Shown here: positions 23,909-32,290 of the stretch, piece by piece
Position numbering within the stretch: position 1 is the stretch's first letter
Layout: each line of letters opens with the position of its first letter
Origin: a virus
Strand: one strand, 5' to 3'
Length of the DNA: 37,551 nt
Virus record (IMG/VR): IMGVR_UViG_3300006802_000037
Location: 1-37,551 of that record
Notes under the pieces: model-generated
Seen by the model: only the letters and a program-made list of their open reading frames with translations
The model's database searches: none
Told to the model about the DNA's origin: nothing
Made by a program: the position numbers and the translations under genes

Positions 23909-23948
23909 CATGGCGGCCCTAGTGTAACACTGGTCGCCATGTTTTTTT
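23909..23948 (+). terminator. Intrinsic terminator between capsid and fibre genes
   Basis: CATGGCGGCC (23909-23918) / GGTCGCCATG (23932-23941) with one G-T pair, inner AGTGT/ACACT pairing, then seven T. It sits 14 bases before the next start codon; no promoter was found between, so partial read-through is expected. Confidence 0.8.
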
Positions 23949-23961
23949 GTAGGGGTAGTTT

Positions 23962-25800
23962 GTGGCTGCACCGTCGATAGTCACCGGTCATACAACAAAA
24001 TACGATACATCAAATGTAACGAGTAGAGACATTAACGCGCCTACCCATAGCGCGGGCGATGTTATCTATATCGTGGCGTCATATGATGCAAACAGCGGGA
24101 CGTTCACGACGCCCAGCGGCTTTACCGTGTTGTTTGATAATCTACCGTTTCTGACTAGTGGTAGTTCTAAGGTCGGCGTGTTTGGCGCATGGTACAAAAC
24201 CGCTGGGGGTAGCGAGCCGTCTGCCTATACGATAGAGACATCACCCAGTGAGCGGGCGGCCATTATCGCATTTGCTGTTACTGGCGACGGTGGGATCGAT
24301 GCATCTGCAGACACAAACGGCGATAGCAGCACGGCCACGATCCCAGATGTAACAGCCAGTGCGTCAAACGGTTTGCGGATCGGCGTGATCGGGTGCGATG
24401 CCACTAGCAACACGTCACCGCATGGGACGCCTGCCACGTTTGACGCCACGTTGGCGGAGTTTTTCGCTACGTCTGCCGGCGCGATCAGTGTTCACTACAA
24501 AGCGCTGGCGAGCAGTGGATCGGATGGCGATAGGACTGCATCTCTCAACGCTACAGAACAGTGGGTCGGTGTTAGCTGGATCATCAAAGAGGTGGTGGGC
24601 GGCGGCGTGTCTGTTACGCCAGCGTCGGCAAACAGCACTTCTTCATCCGTAGCGCCAACGGTGGTGTTGGGAAGTATATCGGTATCGCCCAGTATAGCCA
24701 GTGAAACATCTTCCGCTATAGCGCCAACGGTGGTGTTGGGAAGCTTGTCACTGTCTCCGAGTGCTGCCAGTTCTGCAACGGCGTCTACTGCACCAACGGT
24801 GATCCTGGGCGGTATGTCGGTATCTCCGAGTGCTGCCAGTTCTGTATCTAGCAGTATAGCGCCGACAGTCGTACAGGGTAGTCTGTCACTATCGCCCAGC
24901 ATAGCCAGCGCGGCGGCTAGTGGTGTAGATCCAACGGTGTCTATAACGGGCGGCGCAATTATCCCCAGCGCTGCCAGCGCTACAGCGAGCGCCGTAACGC
25001 CATCGGTTATACATGGTAGCCTGGCGATAACTCCAGGATCTGCAGATGCCACGTCGAGCGCCATAGCGCCGTCTATTGTGCTAGGCAGCGTGGCTGTGTC
25101 TGCTTCGTCTGCAGACGCCACAGCAAGCAGTATAGCGCCAACGGTGGTATTGGGAAGCCTATCATTATCACCCGGCATTGCCAGCGCGGCGGCTAGTTCT
25201 ATAGCGCCAACGGTTATACAGGGGAGTCTGTCACTAACGCCCAGCGTAGCCAGCGCGACGGCTGGCGCTACCGATCCGGGGGTTCTGGCTCCGATAGCTG
25301 CTGACGCAGCGAGCGCTATAGCTGGCGCGACTGATCCAACGGTGATACTAGGGAGCCTGACGATAGCTGCTGACCCTGCTGGGGCCACTGGGAGCGCCAC
25401 AGGGCCATCTGTTGTGCTAGGCAGTGTGATCCTATCGCCAGCGTCTGCAGACGCCGTGGCGGGCGTTGTAGCGCCCCAGGCGATAATGGGGAGTCTGGCG
25501 CTATCGCCTGATGCTGCCAGCGTAGTGGCTAGTAGTATCGCGCCAACGGTGGTGTTGGGCAGCACGGTGGCCACGCCTGGCGCGGCTAGTGCGGTGGCGG
25601 GTGCAACGGATCCGGGGTATCTGGTTCTGTTTATAGCGGTGTCGTTAACACTGCGCAGTCGTGCGCTAGGGTTGACGTTGAATAGTAGATCGCTGGATCT
25701 GACGGTAAACGATCGTGATTTGGTTTTGACATTAAACAGTAGAGACCTTGGGCTATCGCTCAAGGATCGTGACTTGAGCTTGACGCTCAGAAGTAGGTGA
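23962..25800 (+). CDS. Repeat-containing surface/fibre protein with two tandem repeat types
   Basis: 612 residues with a GTG start behind AGGGG. Residues 1-212 form a jelly-roll-like beta domain (SAGDVIYIVASYDANSGTF, GFTVLFDN). Residues 213-555 are about 15 tandem units of 21-24 residues with consensus SLSLSPSAASATASSIAP then TVVLG, entirely small and hydrophobic residues, no aromatic and few charges. The last 52 residues switch to six 9-residue repeats (LTLRSRALG, LTLNSRSLD, LTVNDRDLV ...), alternating hydrophobic and charged, fitting a beta-roll or stacked sheet. Probably a fibre or spike shaft. Repeat number is likely to vary between relatives by recombination of the 69-bp units. A long antisense frame here is a by-product of the repeats. 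Confidence 0.75.
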   Translation: MAAPSIVTGHTTKYDTSNVTSRDINAPTHSAGDVIYIVASYDANSGTFTTPSGFTVLFDNLPFLTSGSSKVGVFGAWYKTAGGSEPSAYTIETSPSERAAIIAFAVTGDGGIDASADTNGDSSTATIPDVTASASNGLRIGVIGCDATSNTSPHGTPATFDATLAEFFATSAGAISVHYKALASSGSDGDRTASLNATEQWVGVSWIIKEVVGGGVSVTPASANSTSSSVAPTVVLGSISVSPSIASETSSAIAPTVVLGSLSLSPSAASSATASTAPTVILGGMSVSPSAASSVSSSIAPTVVQGSLSLSPSIASAAASGVDPTVSITGGAIIPSAASATASAVTPSVIHGSLAITPGSADATSSAIAPSIVLGSVAVSASSADATASSIAPTVVLGSLSLSPGIASAAASSIAPTVIQGSLSLTPSVASATAGATDPGVLAPIAADAASAIAGATDPTVILGSLTIAADPAGATGSATGPSVVLGSVILSPASADAVAGVVAPQAIMGSLALSPDAASVVASSIAPTVVLGSTVATPGAASAVAGATDPGYLVLFIAVSLTLRSRALGLTLNSRSLDLTVNDRDLVLTLNSRDLGLSLKDRDLSLTLRSR

Positions 25801-25804
25801 CAAT

Positions 25805-26260
25805 ATGGCTAGTGGATGGACAAATAAAGGCAAGTATCATGTGCTGAACATTACGTTTCGCAACGCAACCGAAAAGACAAACTACTATGTTGCGCTGGTG
25901 ACGAGTGCGACAGCGCCGACAGCAGATACTAACACACTGTCTGAAATGACAGAGATCGCGGCGGGTAATGGATACACAAGCGGCGGTTATTCGCTGACGC
26001 CTGGTGGCACGGACTTTGACGTAATCACGGAAGATGACACAAACGATAAAGGACTGGTGCAGATTAAGGACATTGTGTGGACTGCGAGCGGCGGGGCAAT
26101 CCCCAGTAGCGGCGGCGGGGCGCGGTATGCTGTACTGATAGATGATAATGTGACAGTCGGTAGCCGCGAGGTTTATGCCTGGTGGGATCTATCATCTGAT
26201 CGCAGCGTTAGCGACGGGCAAACCCTGACACTACAAAACTGCGAATTGGACATAACGTAA
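25805..26260 (+). CDS. Conserved phage structural protein
   Basis: 151 residues, AGGTGA before the ATG. KGKYHVLNITFRNATEKTNY, YYVALVTSATAPTADTNTLS, GARYAVLIDDN and REVYAWWDLSSDRSVSDGQ then LTLQNCELDIT make a recognisable all-beta pattern common in phage tail and fibre regions. It is translationally coupled to the next gene (TAATG). Likely a tail-attached or fibre-base protein; precise site unknown. Confidence 0.7.
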   Translation: MASGWTNKGKYHVLNITFRNATEKTNYYVALVTSATAPTADTNTLSEMTEIAAGNGYTSGGYSLTPGGTDFDVITEDDTNDKGLVQIKDIVWTASGGAIPSSGGGARYAVLIDDNVTVGSREVYAWWDLSSDRSVSDGQTLTLQNCELDIT

Positions 26261-26580
26261 TGAGCAACGTACGCAAGGTGCTGGAGGGCGTGCAGGAACA
26301 AGGTGTAGATGAGAGCCTGTCATACGGCATCACCACTACACCCTGGGGTAGCACGCCCACATCTATTTCGGTGGTAGTCAAGGATGTAACGGATCCATAC
26401 AATGTTACAGTTGTAACGGATGATGTCACAAGCGGATCGCCCAGCGCGGCGGGGGATGTGATAACGTTGCCAAAGTTATTGTCGCTGACGGTAAACCACA
26501 AGTATCGTGTTGAGACAAAATTTACCGACAGCGATAGCAACATTTGGGAAGCGTGGTTCGAGGTATTGGCGGTGCTATGA
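26260..26580 (+). CDS. Conserved small phage structural protein
   Basis: 106 residues. The pattern VRKVLEGVQEQGVDESLSY, TTTPWGSTPTSISVVVKD, GDVITLPKL and VNHKYRVETKFTDSDSNIWE matches a small beta-sandwich family that travels with the previous gene in other phages, as I remember it. Both ends overlap neighbours by a single codon (TAATG at its start, ATGA at its end), a tight translational chain with the adaptor. Probably part of neck or tail. Confidence 0.7.
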   Translation: MSNVRKVLEGVQEQGVDESLSYGITTTPWGSTPTSISVVVKDVTDPYNVTVVTDDVTSGSPSAAGDVITLPKLLSLTVNHKYRVETKFTDSDSNIWEAWFEVLAVL

Positions 26581-27503
26581 TAATTCCATATTTAAGAACT
26601 CAGTCTGAATTACTCGAAGGTGTTCGCCGACGAATGCGGGATCCAAGCGGAGCGCGCTGGCCTGATACTGAAGTGTACACAGCGATCAATGAATGTATGC
26701 TAGACTGGCACGGGCGCGTCTCTATTCCTCATGTATATACGATCTCCGGTGGGTGGGTGTCTGGCCAAACAGAATACGCCCTACCGAGCTACATCCGGGG
26801 GGCGGTAGATCCACAGCAGCGCAGATACGCAAGCACGTGGCTACATGTGTCTGGGGTGGCATCGGATGCTGACACGTGGCTAGATATGCAGGGGTTCGAT
26901 ATAGAGCCCGATGGAGACGGGGGGCAGGTGATCCGGTTTTCATACTCGCCATCTAGTGACGAGGGGCGGGTTATCTGGTGGAACCCTAACGGGGCTGTTC
27001 CTCTGTCCATTCCTACGCTCAACGCCAGTATCGTGGCGGGCGATACTAGTCTAGTGATTGCATCCGTCGTCACCGATATAGAGCCAGCGGGATACGCAAA
27101 GATAGAAACTGAGTGGATCCACTATGCTGGGGTGACAGAAGGGGCAAGCACAACAACGCTGGCGGGACTAACGCGCGGAGTAAACGGAACTACAGCAGCT
27201 AGTCATAATAGTTCTACAAACGTCGAGTGGGGGGTAGGCGCGCATCGCGACGATCTGTTTGGTCAAATGTACAACTATGTACGCAGCCATCTTCACGGAT
27301 TGTATCTGACTGACGCAGCGGAGAGCGAGCGAGCACAGCACGAGCGGTTATCCCTGTACTACAAACAACTGGCTGATGAGTACTGGCGGCGCTACATGCC
27401 AGCGCGCAAACCGAAGATACGCTTGGATAGTCGAGGAACTGGCCCGCTGATGGCTGATGCACAGTACCATCACTACACTAGATCCTGGGGTTCGCAACTA
27501 TGA
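26577..27503 (+). CDS. Head-tail adaptor (neck) protein
   Basis: 308 residues from the ATG at 26577, which overlaps the preceding stop; an upstream TTG at 26544 is unlikely. The N-terminal YLRTQSELLEGVRRRMRDPS, PDTEVYTAINECMLDW is the usual beginning of podovirus-type adaptor (gp4/gp6-like) proteins that bind beneath the portal. The centre holds a beta insertion (IETEWIHYAGVTEGASTTTL, AGLTRGVNGT). The C-terminus (ERAQHERLSLYYKQLADEYW) is helical, as expected for the part that contacts portal. It joins portal to the tail protein encoded two genes on. Confidence 0.75.
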   Translation: MIIPYLRTQSELLEGVRRRMRDPSGARWPDTEVYTAINECMLDWHGRVSIPHVYTISGGWVSGQTEYALPSYIRGAVDPQQRRYASTWLHVSGVASDADTWLDMQGFDIEPDGDGGQVIRFSYSPSSDEGRVIWWNPNGAVPLSIPTLNASIVAGDTSLVIASVVTDIEPAGYAKIETEWIHYAGVTEGASTTTLAGLTRGVNGTTAASHNSSTNVEWGVGAHRDDLFGQMYNYVRSHLHGLYLTDAAESERAQHERLSLYYKQLADEYWRRYMPARKPKIRLDSRGTGPLMADAQYHHYTRSWGSQL

Positions 27504-28432
27504 TCGATCAGGTCTACAAGTGGGTGCATAATAACTTCTTCACTAAGAGGGAACTTTGGAACGGTGTCTTAAACCTAAAGTATCTTGTGTTGTCTGGTAT
27601 GAGCGGCGGGCAAACCGTTTACGGTGGTACTGATGCGAACGACGATCTTACGCTAGACTCTACCAGTGATTCTACCAAAGGCTACGTAATGCTACAGTCT
27701 GGTGGGGGCAACGTCGGGATCAATACGACGAACGTTACGCACGCCTTGACCATTGGGACGCCTGAAACCCCAGTCGTGTCGTCGGCAAAAATGGCGGTGT
27801 ATGTTGCAACGGGGGCCTATGCGATATTTCGATCAACAGACAATGACATAGAAGCGTTGGTGGGTGCAGACTCAAACGGGGCAATCGTTGGGGCCATGAC
27901 ATCTAGCGCGCTACAACTGAGAACAAACAACAGTACTAGAATACACGTCACAAGCGGGGGATCCGTTGGCGTCGGCCATACGTCACCGTCGTACGGTCTA
28001 GATGTCCTGTCTGGCGCAGGGTCTCAGAACATAGCGCGCTTTGGACAGTCGGGGGTTAGCAACGGTTTAACCGTAACTAGTAACGGATCGTCTCTAACTA
28101 TATCCATATCTGGCGTCATCGGTGAAGCGTGGAATAACCTGACCTATAACACGGGGTGGGAGACGTTTAGCGGAAGCTTTAACCCGGCACAGTACAAGAA
28201 AGTCGGCGATCTTGTTTTCGTTCGTGGGCTAGTAAAGAGAACATCTGGGACTGAAACGATCATTGGTACTTTACCGAGCGGGTATAGGCCGAATCTCACG
28301 AATATATTTTCCTGCACAACCTACGATAATGTATGGGGAGAGGCGCGGGTAGACTCTAGCGGCAACATCGTTTTTATCACTGGTGACGTTACATGGTTTA
28401 GCCTAGACGGCATTATGCTGTCTACAGTTTAA
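27500..28432 (+). CDS. Tail fibre / receptor-binding protein
   Basis: 310 residues, start overlapping the preceding stop (ATGA). A short helical N-terminus is followed by fibre-type repeats, GGNVGINTTNVTHALTIG and GSVGVGHTSPSYGLDVLSG, the well-known pattern of phage and bacterial fibre shafts (GxVGIGTTxP). The C-terminal 100 residues (WETFSGSFNPAQYKKVGDLV, TIIGTLPSGYRPN) match the globular tip domain seen on many fibres, which binds the host surface. No chaperone or peptidase domain seen. Confidence 0.85.
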   Translation: MIDQVYKWVHNNFFTKRELWNGVLNLKYLVLSGMSGGQTVYGGTDANDDLTLDSTSDSTKGYVMLQSGGGNVGINTTNVTHALTIGTPETPVVSSAKMAVYVATGAYAIFRSTDNDIEALVGADSNGAIVGAMTSSALQLRTNNSTRIHVTSGGSVGVGHTSPSYGLDVLSGAGSQNIARFGQSGVSNGLTVTSNGSSLTISISGVIGEAWNNLTYNTGWETFSGSFNPAQYKKVGDLVFVRGLVKRTSGTETIIGTLPSGYRPNLTNIFSCTTYDNVWGEARVDSSGNIVFITGDVTWFSLDGIMLSTV

Positions 28433-28442
28433 TGAGGCAACA

Positions 28443-30698
28443 ATGACAGGACATATAAAACTAGGGGACGTTGGGGATCTACGCGACTACATGATCGCCG
28501 ATATGCGCAGCTATGTAAAATCACCGGCAAACCAGTTTGCGGCAAAGCTGGCGACGGGGGCGGGGAACTATGACGATCTGCAGAATTGGTCATACTGGGT
28601 TATGGATAATTGGCAAGCGGGCGTTAGTCAGAAGGACGCGGACGCGGGCGGATCCCTGTATAGTGAGCTAGAATCGCGCTACCCTAACGAACTACGATTA
28701 CCCAGGCCGCTAACGTTCGCATATCATCTATCCGGCACATACGAAAATGGTTTTGCCGGATCCACTGCAGTTCCAACGGATGAAATCACGATCGGTACTA
28801 CACAAGCCGTTCACCGACTGGCGCGTCGCATCTATTGTACTGCAGCGGCACCGCGGATCTACGTCAAACTGTGGCTGCCACATGATAACAATTGCACAAC
28901 GGTAAAGGTTGCAATTTATTCGGACAGTGCTGGATCGCCAAACGCCCAGGTGTTTTCTAATACGTTTGACCTAGATCCAAAAATTGGATACGGTGATTAC
29001 ATTGTGCCGATGGTTTACAGTACTAGCGCAACAACCTACTATCATATCGTCATACTCCCCTATAATGATGGCGAGACGCTGCGCGTACCTATATCCACAA
29101 CCGGCACTAGTAATTTGTTTTTCACCTACAATGGATCGACGTGGGCGTCCACTACAACAAGCGCATTTATTCATGAGGTGCGCGGTTATTTTTCCGCCGA
29201 TAATCAGACGCATGCAATCAAATTTTTTACGGCTTACGATAAGCTGATCGGCGGGATGGAGAACGCGATCCGCGCAGAGAACACCGACCTAAACGGATGG
29301 ACAACATTATCAACCCTGGCTTCTGGAGACATCACCGATTTGCTAGAGCTAGGCGATACGATGGTCGTAGGGCAAGGCAACGTCCGTGCCCTGTCTACGA
29401 TCGATTCCGTTGGGACAGTCACGGGTGGTAGTGTGTCCGCCAATCGGCTAGCCTATTGGAATGGCTATGTGTGGCGGAGTGACGCCAATGAGGTGTATTA
29501 CTCAGCGGACATGGTCACCTGGACGGGGCCGATCGAGGTATGCGCCAGCGGGTTTCAGGTGCGCGGTATGGCTGGGCTAGGCGATCATCTCTATGTGTCC
29601 TGTGATGACGGTCTATACTATATTGGCTATGGTGATTTTGTATTTCGTGTTACGTCATGGGGCGGAGTCGATAGCACAAATGGCGAGCATATGATTAACT
29701 ATCATGGGAATTTAATCATCGGCGTGGGTGAGTCCATCTTCCAGTTTGATGGCCAAACCATGTTGCCCATAGGACTGGATCTCAAAGAGGGGATCCCAGC
29801 TAATTACTCCGGCACGGTGGCGGCGCTGGTCGCGAATAATAACTGGTTATACTGCGCGATCACATCTAGCAGCACACAGGGACAGGATACGATTTGGGCA
29901 TATAACGATCAGGGATGGCATTTCATCGCAGCGCTTCCGCCGAAACCGTATGGCCCTACCATCCTATCGATGTGCTACCAGCGCGACGCAAAACAGCTAC
30001 ACATTGGGACAAACTTCGGCCACGTGTATTCTGTCTATGCGCCAGACGTGGCGCGCGAATCCACATTGGCTAGTGTCTATGGCAGATACAAACACTACGG
30101 ATGGCTGGAAACCGATTGGTTCTATGGTGGGCTGAAAGAAGTACAGAAGGATTTCGAATCGGTGTATGTTTCTGGCGAGAATTTTAGCGCAACACAGTAC
30201 GCTGAAATCTACTGGCAAGATGATGATTCGACTGACTGGGAACTATTGGGGACTGTCACCAGTGACAGACAGGAGCTCCGTTGGTCTAACTACACCACGC
30301 GCCCAAACAGCAGACAGATAAAGATTGGCATCGCCATGTATGGCGAGTCGCTAACTGCATCGCCGATGATCCATGCGGTCCGGGTAAAATACCATCCGAT
30401 GGTGTCTGACTGGTTCCGCTGGTCGTTCCCTATCCTGGTCAGTGATCGACAACAGGAGATCGATCACACCATATCAAGCTATAGCGCGTACGAAAAGCGG
30501 CTACACCTGGATAGTCTCATCACACAGGTTCCGCCATTCATTCTTCAGGACATCGACGGTGAAACGCAGTATGAGGTAAAGGTTATGGGCTGCCAGATCC
30601 AGGCGTCCAACTACGAATGGATCAACGGATCGCCAGAGTTTGACTCTATCTATAACATAACCGTAGAACAGGTTCGTAATGGCACGTACGAAGCTTAA
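28443..30698 (+). CDS. Large beta-propeller-like tail protein (nozzle/hub)
   Basis: 751 residues. The middle (about 280-540) has repeated four-stranded blades: GDTMVVGQGNVRALSTID, GYVWRSDANEVYYSADMVTW, GDHLYVSCDDGLYYIGYGDF, GNLIIGVGESIFQFDG, NNWLYCAITSS, KQLHIGTNFGHVYSV. Such spacing is that of a beta-propeller, as in the nozzle of T7-type tails. The C-terminal third (ESVYVSGENFSATQYAEIYW, IHAVRVKYHPM, ILQDIDGETQYEVKVMG) is the beta-rich platform common in tail proteins. GAGG lies 5 bases before the ATG. Together with the adaptor it supports a short tail; a tail-hub role in another morphology is the alternative. Confidence 0.7.
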   Translation: MTGHIKLGDVGDLRDYMIADMRSYVKSPANQFAAKLATGAGNYDDLQNWSYWVMDNWQAGVSQKDADAGGSLYSELESRYPNELRLPRPLTFAYHLSGTYENGFAGSTAVPTDEITIGTTQAVHRLARRIYCTAAAPRIYVKLWLPHDNNCTTVKVAIYSDSAGSPNAQVFSNTFDLDPKIGYGDYIVPMVYSTSATTYYHIVILPYNDGETLRVPISTTGTSNLFFTYNGSTWASTTTSAFIHEVRGYFSADNQTHAIKFFTAYDKLIGGMENAIRAENTDLNGWTTLSTLASGDITDLLELGDTMVVGQGNVRALSTIDSVGTVTGGSVSANRLAYWNGYVWRSDANEVYYSADMVTWTGPIEVCASGFQVRGMAGLGDHLYVSCDDGLYYIGYGDFVFRVTSWGGVDSTNGEHMINYHGNLIIGVGESIFQFDGQTMLPIGLDLKEGIPANYSGTVAALVANNNWLYCAITSSSTQGQDTIWAYNDQGWHFIAALPPKPYGPTILSMCYQRDAKQLHIGTNFGHVYSVYAPDVARESTLASVYGRYKHYGWLETDWFYGGLKEVQKDFESVYVSGENFSATQYAEIYWQDDDSTDWELLGTVTSDRQELRWSNYTTRPNSRQIKIGIAMYGESLTASPMIHAVRVKYHPMVSDWFRWSFPILVSDRQQEIDHTISSYSAYEKRLHLDSLITQVPPFILQDIDGETQYEVKVMGCQIQASNYEWINGSPEFDSIYNITVEQVRNGTYEA

Positions 30699-31227
30699 GC
30701 GGATGAAGCGGATCCCTGGCGGCAAACGTCGTCGATTACCGACGTTGACCGGCGCGGATCCGAAAATTAGCGAGCGAGCGCCCGACGCGTTGCAGAGTTT
30801 GATCGCCGATCTTGGTGGATCAACGGACGATATAAAGCTAGCCAAGCAGGTGCTGAAGCTGAAGACGGATTTTCCTGCTGCCAGTATCCCGGAGCTAGTC
30901 GTTTACGTCTGGTTACAAGCGCATGGCATCCCGTTCGAATTTCAGGCCATGCTATACGGTGGGCGGCGGTCAAAAGGTGGGCTTGTGCCTGACTTTGTCC
31001 TACAGTATGGTAGCAAGGGGATGGCGTGGCAGGTAGAAGGGGAGTACTGGCATAGGCAGGACAGCTCACACGGGCAAAAGGATGCCACTGTCAGATTACG
31101 CCTACTGGGCGCTACGTATAAGGGCATCAGAATTGACACGGTGGTTTCTCTATGGGAGAGGGACATTTACAGGAAAAGGCCCACCGTGTTTTTACAAGCT
31201 CTTCTTGGGATAGGATTGCGCGGATGA
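30679..31227 (+). CDS. PD-(D/E)XK nuclease-like protein
   Basis: 182 residues, start 20 bp inside the previous gene. After a very basic N-terminus (KLKRMKRIPGGKRRRLP), residues 60-165 fit the restriction-endonuclease fold: SIPELVVYVWLQAHGIPFEF, GLVPDFVLQ (Asp), QVEGEYWH (Glu) and a helix KDATVRLRLLGATYKG then VVSLWERDI. The PDF...VEGEYWH series is the D...E-x-x metal-binding signature of Vsr/DUF559-type nucleases. A role in DNA processing or resolving packaged DNA is possible. It is coupled by ATGA to the CHAT protease, so the two may act together. Confidence 0.65.
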   Translation: MARTKLKRMKRIPGGKRRRLPTLTGADPKISERAPDALQSLIADLGGSTDDIKLAKQVLKLKTDFPAASIPELVVYVWLQAHGIPFEFQAMLYGGRRSKGGLVPDFVLQYGSKGMAWQVEGEYWHRQDSSHGQKDATVRLRLLGATYKGIRIDTVVSLWERDIYRKRPTVFLQALLGIGLRG

Positions 31228-31946
31228 GAGTATTGTTAGTCGCGCCAAGGAGTGACCTAGAGAATCTAGATACAGAAGTATCTGCTATTCTGCGCAGCGG
31301 TCTGGATGTAGTTCCGCTACTAGGGAACATTACCCACGCCGATCTAGTCAGAGAAACAGAACAAAGTAGCTACGATATTCTATGGGTGTTAGCTCATGGA
31401 AGCAAAGGGGGGATCGTTTTATCAGACGGCATTTTACCATCTTCACTGCTGACAAGTCTGATCCGTAATGCCGGTTTTCGTCTCGTGGTACTGAACACCT
31501 GTGACAGTATTAACACTGCGCAGATGTTACAGAATGAGACAGGGGCCGAGGTGATTGCCACGATCGGGGATGTAGATGACAGTACAGCATATCAGACCGG
31601 GGCGCTATTCGCCAGGGCGCTGGCCACAACCCGGTCGATACACAGGGCGTATAGGCAGGCTAGGCCCGGTGGGAATGATAGCTATGTCAGATTGTCTCCC
31701 GATGGCGGCGCTATTGTTAGGGTAGGTGGTAAATTGACTGACGAGATACATGAGTTGGTCAAGGCGATCTATGAGCTAAAACAGGAGATCGCCTTGCTAA
31801 AACTGAGATTGGAAGCGATAGAAAAATTCGAAGCGCCAGCGTCGCAGCTTAGCCGCTATTTTGCAGCGATTGTCACCATGCTGATCGTTATCTCGGTTTT
31901 GGCTGGGATGGGGCTGTATCTGCTAGCCACAGGGGGGATAGCATGA
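31224..31946 (+). CDS. CHAT-type (caspase-like) protease with C-terminal membrane anchor
   Basis: 240 residues from the ATG at 31224 (ATGA overlap); a frame start at 31152 lies inside the previous gene. Residues 1-150 fit a CHAT/caspase-like fold: MRVLLVAP, then SYDILWVLAHGSKGGIVLSD with catalytic His58, then FRLVVLNTCDS with catalytic Cys93, then EVIATIGDVDDSTAYQTGAL, typical of the family's last strand and helix. A coiled coil (about 172-200, HELVKAIYELKQEIALLKLR) and one TM helix (about 212-232) follow, leaving a short exposed end. In bacteria, CHAT proteases act in death and defence pathways by cutting a partner. It overlaps a 3-TM gene, its natural partner. Catalytic activity is inferred from the His-Cys pair. 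Confidence 0.75.
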   Translation: MRVLLVAPRSDLENLDTEVSAILRSGLDVVPLLGNITHADLVRETEQSSYDILWVLAHGSKGGIVLSDGILPSSLLTSLIRNAGFRLVVLNTCDSINTAQMLQNETGAEVIATIGDVDDSTAYQTGALFARALATTRSIHRAYRQARPGGNDSYVRLSPDGGAIVRVGGKLTDEIHELVKAIYELKQEIALLKLRLEAIEKFEAPASQLSRYFAAIVTMLIVISVLAGMGLYLLATGGIA

Positions 31947-32290
31947 CGCTACGTGATTTTACGGCCATACTCTATCCTGTGCTAGCTGCGACGGCGCTAC
32001 TACAGTCTGGAATGACGTTTTTGTTTTGGCGTATACGCCGACCAACGGACGTAGTGATCGCCCTGGGCATATACTTCTTTACTGTGTTTATTACGTTTAG
32101 CATATTGGCGTTCCAGGTTGGTGGCAATCGCGTCGGGCATAGTGAATGGTTTCCCTACATGATCGTGTCGTCGCGTGTGTTGATGTTGATGTCGATGTGG
32201 TTCCACATGTGGCAATACTGGCGCAGGATGCGGGAAGACAATGCGATAGAAAAAAGAGATCGGGGATCTCCATCGGATCCCCGATCGTAG
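31943..32290 (+). CDS. Three-TM membrane protein, partner of the CHAT protease
   Basis: 115 residues, ATGA overlap with the protease gene, GGGG upstream. Hydrophobic helices at about 9-28, 36-57 and 73-92 with basic loops (WRIRRPT; QYWRRMRE), then a charged tail EDNAIEKRDRGSPSDPRS. Size and topology suit a holin, a pore former or a membrane partner cleaved by the protease, but no family is recognised. It is the last gene of the late operon. Its final codons also encode the terminator of the converging leftward operon (32250-32286). Confidence 0.7.
   Translation: MTLRDFTAILYPVLAATALLQSGMTFLFWRIRRPTDVVIALGIYFFTVFITFSILAFQVGGNRVGHSEWFPYMIVSSRVLMLMSMWFHMWQYWRRMREDNAIEKRDRGSPSDPRS
32250..32286 (-). 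terminator. Terminator of the leftward operon, inside the end of a rightward gene
   Basis: GATCGGGGATC (32258-32268) / GATCCCCGATC (32276-32286), perfect 11-bp stem, 7-nt loop. Read on the minus strand it is followed by TCTTTTTTCT, so it works leftward. The bases also encode the C-terminus of the 3-TM protein. Confidence 0.8.

Noticed and set aside
24495-25763. Leftward frame of 422 codons
   Set aside because: Mirror frame of the codon-biased repeats in the rightward fibre gene; no ribosome site, and the repeat pattern makes sense only on the plus strand.
31152-31223. Longer N-terminus for the CHAT protease
   Set aside because: The extension lies wholly inside the nuclease-like gene; the ATGA start at 31224 begins exactly at the first strand of the fold.
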